This document shows positions 7,849 to 15,515 of a stretch of 64,000 bases of DNA, piece by piece. The notes under the pieces were generated by a model, which was given only the letters and a program-made list of their open reading frames with translations, ran no database searches and had not been told where the DNA came from. The stretch is from CAYGTO01 sp964352815. GTDB taxonomy: Bacteria; Pseudomonadota; Alphaproteobacteria; Rickettsiales; UBA3002. The position numbers were made by a program, and so were the translations under genes. Where the stretch lies: NCBI GenBank assembly GCA_964352815.1, contig CAYGTO010000006.1, forward strand, positions 61,148 to 125,147, given 5' to 3'. Numbering within the stretch: the stretch's first letter is position 1; every line of letters begins with the position of its first letter.

Positions 7849-8046
7849 ATGCAGGAGCGAGTCATAAAAAACACTATCAAAGGCCATCATCTACCGTCCC
7901 CGCGCCCAACCTTCTACGGCATATGGTCGGTTTTCTGCTATGCGATTCTGCCATTCATCACCGTGCTTCTCGGGCTGGATGCGTTGCTCTATCTCATTTT
8001 CCGCTACGGGTTTGACCATTGCTACGGCGTGTTCTGTTTCTTCTGA
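7849..8046 (+). CDS. Small single-pass membrane protein, 65 aa
   Basis: The frame encodes a basic N-terminus, then RPTFYGIWSVFCYAILPFI and a long hydrophobic stretch ending LDALLYLIFRYGFDHCYGVF. This predicts one or two membrane segments with two cysteines near the C-terminus. I think similar short proteins occur in other Alphaproteobacteria, but cannot name the family. It starts 40 bases from the divergent FemAB-like gene, and its 3' end overlaps the 3' end of the FAD oxidoreductase gene by 25 bases. The ribosome-binding site is weak. Confidence 0.5.
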   Translation: MQERVIKNTIKGHHLPSPRPTFYGIWSVFCYAILPFITVLLGLDALLYLIFRYGFDHCYGVFCFF

Positions 8047-9158
8047 CGCGTCACAAAACGCATCGGGGCCAGCGCCTGTTGAATGGAATGGGGCAAGCAT
8101 GATACGGGATGATGGGTGATCAGATCCGCGAGATACTCCGCTCCTAATGGCGCAGAGAGTGCGCCGCGCGAGCCGTGCCCCACTGAAAGATACAGCCCCT
8201 CAAGCAGATTGCCTTCTGCATCATTCGCTGGCCCAATCAGCGGCGTGCGGTCCTGGCTCACGCTGCGCAGTGACGCCCTACCCTCTAACTGTGTAACATC
8301 GAGCTCCTCTTTCAACCAGCCGGGCAGCAGCGCACGCACCTGCTCGATTAACTCAGAGTGATCACGCGCGCGCAGATCCGTGCCATGATACTCTCTATCA
8401 TAGGTCGCGCCCACCAGATAGCCGGTCTCGATCGGAACCACATAGCCTTTCTGACACAGAATCACATCGATCGCATGATGCACCATTTCGTGAGGGATAT
8501 AACATAGCTGACCCCGATTCCAGAAGAGCGGGTAATGCGCCGTAAGTGGATGATTCGTGATATCACTCGCATGACACAGCACCAGTATCGGCGCGGTGAT
8601 GGTCTGGCCCTCTGCAGTAGCAGACCAGCCATCGCCATCACGCGTGATCTCTGATAGCGGCGTCTCATAGCAGCACGTAATCGCCGGATGATCCAGCAAC
8701 CGCTGACAAAAGCCAACGATATCCAGCGCCGTACCATGCGGGAAATAGAGCCCATCCGCTTCATCTTGATAGGGAGCAATACGCTCCTGAATAGCGCTTT
8801 GGCTCATCGGCTGTACGATCGCTTCTGAAAGGCCCAGCGCCTTGTGAATTTTCGTAAATTTTTCCGCATCCTCTTCATGACGCGGCAGCTGAATCATCCC
8901 TCTCTGCTCTGCTAGACCCGAAAAATCTTCCCGCGCAAGCACCCGTTGCATATGGGCATAGGCAAGAAAACTAAACCGCGAAGATGGCGTCCAAGCTTTG
9001 GTCAGCTGTGGAAATAGCACCGCGCGCGGATTCCCTGAGGCACCGTGTGCCGGCGCAGAATGCTTCTCTATGACGCACACCTGCATACCACGCTCGGCCA
9101 AAGCACGTGCAGCGCTTGCCCCAGCAATACCGGCACCCACAATGATCGCATCAGCCAT
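8022..9158 (-). CDS. mnmC: FAD-dependent tRNA cmnm5U oxidoreductase (MnmC C-terminal-type)
   Basis: This stand-alone protein corresponds to the C-terminal oxidase half of bifunctional MnmC. That half removes the carboxymethyl group from cmnm5(s2)U34 of tRNA to give nm5(s2)U34. It starts with a dinucleotide-binding fold (IIVGAGIAGASAARAL, then VIEKH at the end of beta 2). It continues with the DAO-family features GASGNPRAVLFPQL and GRASLRSVSQDRTPLIGP, and the C-terminal GLYLSVGHGSRG. The start codon overlaps the stop of mnmD by 8 bases, so the two halves of MnmC are translated as coupled separate proteins. Confidence 0.85.
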   Translation of the reverse strand: MADAIIVGAGIAGASAARALAERGMQVCVIEKHSAPAHGASGNPRAVLFPQLTKAWTPSSRFSFLAYAHMQRVLAREDFSGLAEQRGMIQLPRHEEDAEKFTKIHKALGLSEAIVQPMSQSAIQERIAPYQDEADGLYFPHGTALDIVGFCQRLLDHPAITCCYETPLSEITRDGDGWSATAEGQTITAPILVLCHASDITNHPLTAHYPLFWNRGQLCYIPHEMVHHAIDVILCQKGYVVPIETGYLVGATYDREYHGTDLRARDHSELIEQVRALLPGWLKEELDVTQLEGRASLRSVSQDRTPLIGPANDAEGNLLEGLYLSVGHGSRGALSAPLGAEYLADLITHHPVSCLPHSIQQALAPMRFVTRQKKQNTP

Positions 9159-9846
9159 GCTTCACTCCGGTGATCATCTCACGCTTGCGGCCAAAGCCCG
9201 GCACTTTGCTGATAGCAAACCCGGCCGCCTCGAGCCCACGCCGCACATCACTCGCCGCTGTAAATGTCGCGACCGTACCGTCAGGCCCCGTATGCATTCC
9301 TACTTGCTCCAGCAGGCTCGCTTCCCACATATGCGGATTCTTCTTCGGCGCAAACCCATCCAGAAACCAGGCATCAGCCTTAAACGCCATCTCAGGAAGC
9401 CATCGGTGGATGTCGCCCCACACCAACGTTAATGAACCATGATCCATCGCAATGCGATGCGGTCCTTCGATCGGCAGCGGATAGTGTGCCAGCAACGCAT
9501 CACGCCAAGGGGCAATGCTTGGCCAATGCGACAACACACCGTGAATAATGTCTGGCGCGAGCGGTTCTTTTTCAAAACTGATATAGTGAATCTTGGCCGC
9601 TTCTGGGGCGTGCTGTTTCCAACATTCACACGCAGCTGCATAATTGAGCCCGGTCCCAAAGCCCGCCTCTGCAATCACAAACGCATCATCACATGCGGTG
9701 AAACGATGCGCGAGGTCATTCCCGCCGAGAAACACATGGCGTGTCTCTTCAAACCCATCCTCTTTCGAGAAATACACATCATCCATCGATTCATGGCGAA
9801 GCGTGTGGTCATCCCCAAGTGCGACCCCTGTGCGCAGATATTCCAT
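9151..9846 (-). CDS. mnmD: tRNA nm5(s2)U34 methyltransferase MnmD (MnmC N-terminal-type)
   Basis: This 231-residue protein is the methyltransferase half of the MnmC system, converting nm5(s2)U34 to mnm5(s2)U34 with SAM. Family features are DDVYFSKEDG near the N-terminus, the SAM-binding IAEAGFGTGLNYAA, DAWFLDGFAPKKNPHMW, and the terminal GFGRKREM. It lies between the imelysin-like gene (ATG overlaps its stop as TAATG) and the oxidoreductase gene, so all three form one tightly coupled operon. Confidence 0.88.
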   Translation of the reverse strand: MEYLRTGVALGDDHTLRHESMDDVYFSKEDGFEETRHVFLGGNDLAHRFTACDDAFVIAEAGFGTGLNYAAACECWKQHAPEAAKIHYISFEKEPLAPDIIHGVLSHWPSIAPWRDALLAHYPLPIEGPHRIAMDHGSLTLVWGDIHRWLPEMAFKADAWFLDGFAPKKNPHMWEASLLEQVGMHTGPDGTVATFTAASDVRRGLEAAGFAISKVPGFGRKREMITGVKHG

Positions 9847-11015
9847 TAACGCGCGGGACGGATCACCGTGATCGGCTTAGACCCGGCAGCACCTGCCGCT
9901 TTGAGCAATGCCCTGCTCAGAGTCTTCAGCGCCGTGATTGCCTCACGCACCTTCTGGCGCCCCAGACTATCTTTCTCGGAAGCGATCACTTCAATATCCA
10001 GCGGTCCCGGAATATCACGAATCGCCTGCTTTGCCTCAATCAAGGCCTCATGCGTTTTCAGCGCCGCCGTCAGATCACGTTTTTTGACATATTGATGCCA
10101 TGACAGCCCATCAAAGCCGGGGTGCTCACCATGATACACATTGTAAATTCCCTGCATGCTCATTTCGAGTTCGCGCTTCGTGTGATCGGAAAAGGTTGCC
10201 GGCTCCTCGAGCGTATCCTTCGCTTCCAGCATGTGCCTCAAGCGCGCCTCAGCGAGTTCATACCCTGCCAAATTCACCATTCCCGAGAAGATCGACGCAA
10301 TAGTCTCGCCTTCATCGCGCTGGCGGAACGAAGCAGCATAATTGTTGGGCTCATCATCAACCCAGCTAAAGATCAAAAAGCGCATGTCATCGATAATCAG
10401 CTGCATCACTTCTTCGAGTAAAATTACGCGCCGTTCAGACACATCATTTCTTCCCAAGAAATTCGTGTAGGGCACATCCCCCATATGGTTTCCTGGTTGA
10501 TCGCGCCCCCATAGCAGATATTCGACCACATGATAACCGGTGTAAATATCAGCCAAGTCCCCTTTTTGATGAATGACTTGGAGTGATTTTTTATCAATCT
10601 CAACGGGCTTGTATAGAATGCCATGATGCGGATCATCAATCCGGTCCGGATCCACCGGCCATGCGTTCAGATAATGCTCCGGCCCCGTTGATTCATTGCC
10701 TTGGTGTCGATAGTCGATCGGACCGTTGTAAAAGCGGAACACTTCCGTCTGGTTATAGCTATCACGCGCTGCCCGCCATGCTTCACGCGCTTGGCGCAGC
10801 CGTGAGCGTGAAGGGTTTTCAATCAAGCGCTCAACGGTTTCCTGCAAATACGCCGCATCGTCATAGGCTTTGCGGTAGCTGAAATACACCAGCCGCGCAT
10901 AGCTATCGACCATATGGCGCGGTTTAATGATTTTGGCGCTCGCGCTGTCTGGCATGCTTGTGCCACAGACAAGAGCGGCGCAAAGCATCAAGATCATTGT
11001 GAAACGTAACCTCAT
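9846..11015 (-). CDS. Imelysin (M75) family exported protein
   Basis: The 389-residue protein begins with a signal peptide (MRLRFTMILMLCAALVCG, cleavage probably after SASA near residue 27). I chose this ATG because the upstream in-frame codons precede the signal peptide and are implausible. It carries the imelysin GxHxxE motif as GYHVVE (Gly160, His162, Glu165) within DIYTGYHVVEYLLWG. Imelysins are periplasmic or outer-membrane proteins often tied to iron uptake; proteolysis is doubtful for most of them. It is the first gene of an operon with mnmD and mnmC, a pairing with no obvious functional logic. Confidence 0.85.
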   Translation of the reverse strand: MRLRFTMILMLCAALVCGTSMPDSASAKIIKPRHMVDSYARLVYFSYRKAYDDAAYLQETVERLIENPSRSRLRQAREAWRAARDSYNQTEVFRFYNGPIDYRHQGNESTGPEHYLNAWPVDPDRIDDPHHGILYKPVEIDKKSLQVIHQKGDLADIYTGYHVVEYLLWGRDQPGNHMGDVPYTNFLGRNDVSERRVILLEEVMQLIIDDMRFLIFSWVDDEPNNYAASFRQRDEGETIASIFSGMVNLAGYELAEARLRHMLEAKDTLEEPATFSDHTKRELEMSMQGIYNVYHGEHPGFDGLSWHQYVKKRDLTAALKTHEALIEAKQAIRDIPGPLDIEVIASEKDSLGRQKVREAITALKTLSRALLKAAGAAGSKPITVIRPAR

Positions 11016-11172
11016 CTGTCTCTTATACCACAGAACCGGCGATGGTTTCATCCCATAAACGCAGCATAATTGCTTGCGATTCACGCCAAATCTCGTATGA
11101 CTTTGGGAAAGAAGTACACGTAACGAAAGCAAAAAATACACTGCGAAGCCAGGAGGTGAAGCATAGAAAGGT

Positions 11173-11225
11173 TAGAACGAAGTCAGGAGACTTCGTCAGC
11201 CATGAGCCCGCGAAGCGGCGTTCTA
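11173..11225 (+). repeat. Branched palindromic element in the ettA leader
   Basis: Outer arms tagaacg (11173-11179) and cgttcta (11219-11225) enclose a perfect 8-bp hairpin, acgaagtc/gacttcgt (11177-11196), and a ccgc/gcgg hairpin (11208-11218). Outer arm and inner hairpin compete for three bases. The following bases, agcgcaggagcg, resemble the end of the insertion in hisF (agcgcgggagcg), so this may be an element of the same family rather than an ettA-specific regulator. Confidence 0.45.
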
Positions 11226-11266
11226 TCGTGAGCGCAGGAGCGCGAACGGGGAACAAAAGGAAAACT

Positions 11267-12949
11267 ATGTCTGAGAAATTTGTCTATGTCATCAAAGGCT
11301 TAAACAGAAGCTATCCCGGTGGGAAGCAGGTGCTGAAGGATATTTGGCTGTCCTTTTACCCCGGCGCGAAAATTGGTGTCGTTGGCCATAATGGTGCGGG
11401 TAAATCAACCTTGCTGAAAATTATGGCCGGGCTCGATAAGGAATTCACCGGCGAAGCCTGGGCCGCCGATGGCATCAAGGTGGGTTATCTTGAGCAAGAG
11501 CCACATATTGACGAAAGCAAAGATGTGATGGGCAATGTGATGGACGGGCTGAAGGAAAAGCAAGCCTGGCTCACCGAATTTAACGAACTCTCAATGCAAC
11601 TCTGCGAACCGATGAGTGATGATGAGATGAATGATTTGCTCGCCAAGCAGGGCGAGCTTCAGGAAAAAATCGATGCGGCCGATGCGTGGAACCTGGAGTC
11701 GGAAGCGGAAATGGCGATGGAAGCGCTGCGCTGCCCGCCGGGCGACTGGTCAGTCGATAAGCTTTCGGGCGGGGAAACTCGCCGCGTAGCACTCGCGCGT
11801 TTGCTGCTTGAAAAACCCGACATGTTGCTGCTCGATGAGCCGACCAACCATTTGGATGCCGAATCGGTGGCGTGGCTCGAGCGCTATTTGCGCGAATATC
11901 CTGGCACCGTCGTTATGGTCACGCATGACCGCTATTTCTTGGATAATATCACGAGCTGGACTCTAGAGCTCGACCGCGGCGAGGGCCGCCCGTTTGAAGG
12001 GAATTATTCCGGCTGGCTCGAGCAAAAAGAGAAGCAGCTCAAGCAGGAAGAGAAAGAAGAATCTGCTCGCCAGCGCGCGATCAAGGAAGAGCTGGACTGG
12101 GTGCGTTCTTCGCCTAAAGCGCGTCAGGCCAAATCCAAAGCTCGCCTGAAAGCCTTTGACGAGCTAGTGAAAAATAATAGCGAACAACGCGCCGGCAATG
12201 CACAAATCACTATTCCGGTGGTGGAACGCCTCGGGGATACTGTCATTAATGCTGAACATGTGCAGAAAGCGTTTGGCGAGAAATTGCTCATGGATGATAT
12301 GAATTTCAGCATTCCGCCCGGCGCAATTGTCGGTGTCATTGGCCCGAACGGCGCGGGGAAAACGACCCTGTTCAAAATGATCACCGGCGTGGATACGCCG
12401 GATAATGGCACGGTCACGGTCGGTGATACGGTCCAGCTTGGCTATGTTGATCAGTCACGTGATTCGCTCAATGATGATGCGACGGTGTGGGAGGAGATTT
12501 CCGGCGGCGCGGATGTGATTCAACTCGGTAAGCGCGAAGTGAAAAGCCGTGCCTATTGCGCCTGGTTTAATTTTAAAAGCGATGCGCAGCAGAAAAAAGT
12601 CGGTATGCTGTCAGGCGGGGAGCGCAACCGCGTCCATCTCGCCAAGATGCTGAAGAAGGGCGCGAATGTGTTGATGCTCGATGAGCCGACGAATGATCTT
12701 GATGTCGAAACGCTGCGCGCGCTCGAAGAAGCGCTGCTCGAATTTGCCGGCTGCGCGATTGTGATTTCGCATGATCGCTGGTTCCTAGACCGCATCGCCA
12801 CCCATATCCTCGCCTATGAGGGCGATTCTCATGTCGAATGGTTCCAGGGCAACTATCAGGAATATGAGGAAGACCGCAAACGTCGCCTCGGTGATGAGGC
12901 GCTGCGCCCAAGCCGGATTCAGTATAAGAAACTGAGCCGCGCTGCTTAG
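11267..12949 (+). CDS. ettA: Energy-dependent translational throttle protein EttA (ABC-F ATPase)
   Basis: This soluble ABC-F protein has two ATPase domains and no membrane domain. In E. coli EttA binds the ribosomal E site and gates entry into elongation according to the ATP/ADP ratio. Domain 1 has Walker A GHNGAGKST, signature LSGGETRRVALARLL and Walker B LLLDEPTNHLD. Domain 2 has GPNGAGKTT, LSGGERNRVHLAKML and LMLDEPTNDLD. The lysine/glutamate-rich linker between them (EKQLKQEEKEESARQ, then SSPKARQAKSKARL) is the family's tRNA-interaction linker. I start it at 11267 (560 residues; E. coli about 555) because AAAGGA precedes this ATG and MSEKFVY matches the usual N-terminus. An in-frame extension reaches back to 11042. 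Confidence 0.93.
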   Translation: MSEKFVYVIKGLNRSYPGGKQVLKDIWLSFYPGAKIGVVGHNGAGKSTLLKIMAGLDKEFTGEAWAADGIKVGYLEQEPHIDESKDVMGNVMDGLKEKQAWLTEFNELSMQLCEPMSDDEMNDLLAKQGELQEKIDAADAWNLESEAEMAMEALRCPPGDWSVDKLSGGETRRVALARLLLEKPDMLLLDEPTNHLDAESVAWLERYLREYPGTVVMVTHDRYFLDNITSWTLELDRGEGRPFEGNYSGWLEQKEKQLKQEEKEESARQRAIKEELDWVRSSPKARQAKSKARLKAFDELVKNNSEQRAGNAQITIPVVERLGDTVINAEHVQKAFGEKLLMDDMNFSIPPGAIVGVIGPNGAGKTTLFKMITGVDTPDNGTVTVGDTVQLGYVDQSRDSLNDDATVWEEISGGADVIQLGKREVKSRAYCAWFNFKSDAQQKKVGMLSGGERNRVHLAKMLKKGANVLMLDEPTNDLDVETLRALEEALLEFAGCAIVISHDRWFLDRIATHILAYEGDSHVEWFQGNYQEYEEDRKRRLGDEALRPSRIQYKKLSRAA

Positions 12950-12961
12950 TTTACGATCGCT

Positions 12962-13573
12962 TTAAAGCGATGCGATATCGATTTTCTTCGCTTTGGCATC
13001 CAGTGCTTTGATCAACGCATCAATGCCTTTCTGACCGACAAAACCGCCAAACTCAGAGCGCTGAGTGGTGATCAGGCTCACCCCTTCCACCACAATATCC
13101 ACCACGCGATAACCGCCGTCTTGCTTGCGCACACGATAATCGGTCAAAATGTCTGGACCGCCTTTTGGGTCAATGATTTTCATCATCACTAAATAATCGC
13201 CATCTTCTTGCTTACGCGTCTTACCCAGCTCGTAAGTCTGACCGGAAAACTGTGCGAAACGCGATGTATAGTTCTTCACGATAAAGTTCTGGTAGCTTTT
13301 GAGATAACGGGCTTGTTCCGCTTCATTCAGAGAACGCCAATGCTTGCCAAGCACGAAACGGCCGATCCATTTCGTGTCGACATTCTTCTTAAACAGACTT
13401 TCAAGCTTCATGAGTGTTTGCTTTTCATTGCTCCCAGACTCAAGCGTTTTGAGCACATTATCCGCTAATGTCGTGACAAAGCTTTCAACCTGCTTCTCAC
13501 TTGCTGAAGCAGTGGTAAAAGAGGTAGCCGACAAAAGGACAGCACAGAAAATATATAAGGCATGTTTCATCAT
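12962..13573 (-). CDS. mlaC: MlaC-type periplasmic phospholipid-binding protein
   Basis: The protein (203 residues) has a signal peptide (ALYIFCAVLLSATSF, cleavage near ASA) and matches the MlaC/Ttg2D family. The matches are the helical N-terminus, NVDTKWIGRFVLGKHW, RYLKSYQNFIVKNYTSRF and the C-terminal YRVVDIVVEGVSL. MlaC shuttles phospholipids between the outer-membrane MlaA complex and the inner-membrane MlaFEDB transporter. It lies 83 bases downstream of mlaA, with a small cacccg/cgggtg hairpin (13611-13629) between. The other Mla components are not in the window. Confidence 0.88.
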   Translation of the reverse strand: MMKHALYIFCAVLLSATSFTTASASEKQVESFVTTLADNVLKTLESGSNEKQTLMKLESLFKKNVDTKWIGRFVLGKHWRSLNEAEQARYLKSYQNFIVKNYTSRFAQFSGQTYELGKTRKQEDGDYLVMMKIIDPKGGPDILTDYRVRKQDGGYRVVDIVVEGVSLITTQRSEFGGFVGQKGIDALIKALDAKAKKIDIASL

Positions 13574-13656
13574 TTCTCTCTATTATACGTATAAATTATG
13601 TGTTTCCTACCACCCGGAATCAACGGGTGCAACTAGCAAATCGTTAAAACCGTTAA

Positions 13657-14376
13657 TTATGGTGCTAAACTTGTGGCTTCACGGGGGTTGTGCGAATTCA
13701 AGATCATCGCATTCCGGCGCTGCAGGTACAAGCTGCGGAAGGTCGTATACGGATCAAGCGATGTCTCATACGTGCTCTGAATTAGCTCATCCACCTGTTC
13801 ACGGCGTGTAATTCCATCACCAACCGCAATCGCGAGCATCGCCTCATCTTCAAGATCGCCATAAATATAGAGCGGGTTCGCCAACGTATCGGCGAAGGAG
13901 CCAACCGCATCGCGGATGTTACTTGGGCCAATGACCGGCAACACAAGGTATGGCCCTGATGGCACACCCCAAACAGCAAGCGCTTGCGAATAATCTTCGT
14001 TTCGATGCTCTAGACCATGACGGCCTGCGAAGTCACTAATACCGCCAAGACCAAGCGTCGTGTTAAGTGCAAAGCGCCATGCAGATGTCACCGCATGGGT
14101 AACGTCACCTTGAAGCAACGAACTCACAACCGTCACTGGCTCAGTCAGGTTGGTAAAGACATTGCGAACAGACGTACGAATGCCTGGGGTCGTGATCGCA
14201 CGGTATCCCAAAGCGAGTGGGCGGAGAATCACCTCATCTACCACTTCGTTAAACGCGAAAATTTGGCGGTTCAACGGCTCCAGCGGATCGCTATCAACGT
14301 TAGCTTGATGTGCTGGCGCGCATGCTGTTGCAGTAACAAGCAATGCGATTGCGAGGATGTGACGGAAATTCTTCAT
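13657..14376 (-). CDS. mlaA: MlaA (VacJ) outer-membrane lipoprotein
   Basis: MlaA removes mislocalised phospholipids from the outer leaflet and hands them to MlaC. The 239-residue protein has a lipoprotein signal (LAIALLVTATAC, acylated Cys19). Family blocks follow: DPLEPLNRQIFAFNEVVD, LGGISDFAGRHGLE, PSGPYLVLPVIGPSNIRD and the DGITRREQVDE tail. Order and strand indicate co-transcription with mlaC. The 239 bases upstream to metF hold no gene. Confidence 0.92.
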   Translation of the reverse strand: MKNFRHILAIALLVTATACAPAHQANVDSDPLEPLNRQIFAFNEVVDEVILRPLALGYRAITTPGIRTSVRNVFTNLTEPVTVVSSLLQGDVTHAVTSAWRFALNTTLGLGGISDFAGRHGLEHRNEDYSQALAVWGVPSGPYLVLPVIGPSNIRDAVGSFADTLANPLYIYGDLEDEAMLAIAVGDGITRREQVDELIQSTYETSLDPYTTFRSLYLQRRNAMILNSHNPREATSLAP

Positions 14377-14615
14377 GCTATGACTCTACTTTTCTTGTTC
14401 TTGCTGTTGACTATATCTCATAGTTCTTAACAATAGATAAAGATGACATAGACGCCAGTTACGTTTTTGTCACCAGACCGTAGTGTAATGGTAAAGCCTC
14501 TTAGCCAGCATCTGCTTTCTTAAGAATCACAATGACACATCGTAAAATAAATCACAGATGTGGCAGATTCATCACACCCACCATCACCCACTAGCCCCAC
14601 GCACCCATCTATGCT

Positions 14616-15515
14616 ATGACTTTTCTCATGACGGACACACTTTCCCATCATTTTGTATCGCTCTATGAGGCACACGCGCCCAAAGTGTCGTTCGAATTTT
14701 TTCCGCCTAAAGATGAAGCATCTGAGCAAACCCTATGGGAAACCATTACCAACCTCGCTTCGCTCAAACCCGACTTTGTTTCTGTCACCTATGGCGCAGG
14801 GGGCAGCACACGCGAGCGCACTCATGCAACCGTAAAGCGGCTGGTCGATGAAACCGACCTCGTCCCCGCCGCACATCTTACCTGTGTTGGTGCCTCACGT
14901 ATTGAGATTGATCAGATCGCTCAAGAATATTGGGATGCCGGCGTACGGCATATTGTCGCCTTGCGCGGTGACATGCCTGATATGGAAGCCACCTATGAAC
15001 CGCATCCCGAAGGCTACCCTTACGCAGTGGATTTAATAGAAGGGCTGAAAAAGATTGGCGATTTTGAGATTTCCGTCTCTGCCTATCCTGAAATGCACCC
15101 CGAAGCGGTGAGTATGGAGAAAGAGCTCGATTATTTGAAAGCTAAAATGGATGCCGGCGCGAGCCGCGCCATGACGCAATTTTTCTATGATAATGAGGCG
15201 TTTTTACGCTTCCGCGATCTGTGCGTTGATCGTGGTATTACCATGGAGCTCGTGCCTGGGATCATGCCGATTGGAAATTTCGCGCAAGTAACGCGCTTCG
15301 CCAAAGCATGCAACACCTCCATCCCGAATTGGCTTCAAACGCTCTTTGATGGGCTCGAGGACCATGCGGAGCTGCGCACCCACACTTCGCTCTATGTCGC
15401 ATGCGAACAATGCCGTATCTTGCGCAGCGAAGGAGTAGAAGAGTTTCATTTCTATACGCTGAACCGCGCGAAACTTACGGCAGCGATTTGCCATATTTTG
15501 GGCGTCAAAGCCTAA
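14616..15515 (+). CDS. metF: 5,10-methylenetetrahydrofolate reductase
   Basis: A flavoprotein that makes 5-methyltetrahydrofolate for methionine synthesis. Family motifs are VSFEFFPPKDE at the N-terminus with the catalytic glutamate, FVSVTYGAGGSTRERT, HLTCVGAS, HIVALRGDMP, ISVSAYPEMHPEA, AMTQFFYDNEAF and the C-terminal EFHFYTLNRAKL. At 299 residues it has bacterial MetF length, without the eukaryotic regulatory domain. A second in-frame ATG at 14628 is an equally good start, as no clear ribosome-binding site decides. The 3' end overlaps the convergent phoX-type gene by four bases. Confidence 0.95.
   Translation: MTFLMTDTLSHHFVSLYEAHAPKVSFEFFPPKDEASEQTLWETITNLASLKPDFVSVTYGAGGSTRERTHATVKRLVDETDLVPAAHLTCVGASRIEIDQIAQEYWDAGVRHIVALRGDMPDMEATYEPHPEGYPYAVDLIEGLKKIGDFEISVSAYPEMHPEAVSMEKELDYLKAKMDAGASRAMTQFFYDNEAFLRFRDLCVDRGITMELVPGIMPIGNFAQVTRFAKACNTSIPNWLQTLFDGLEDHAELRTHTSLYVACEQCRILRSEGVEEFHFYTLNRAKLTAAICHILGVKA

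Noticed and set aside
12956..12971. Perfect palindrome atcgctttaaagcgat between ettA and mlaC as a terminator
   Set aside because: Six-base stem with no following T-tract on either strand, and part lies in the mlaC coding end; not strong enough to call.
14470..14520. tRNA-like stretch with tagtgtaatggtaaagc, resembling a D-arm
   Set aside because: No T-arm consensus, no CCA-side acceptor pairing and no closed cloverleaf could be built; probably chance.
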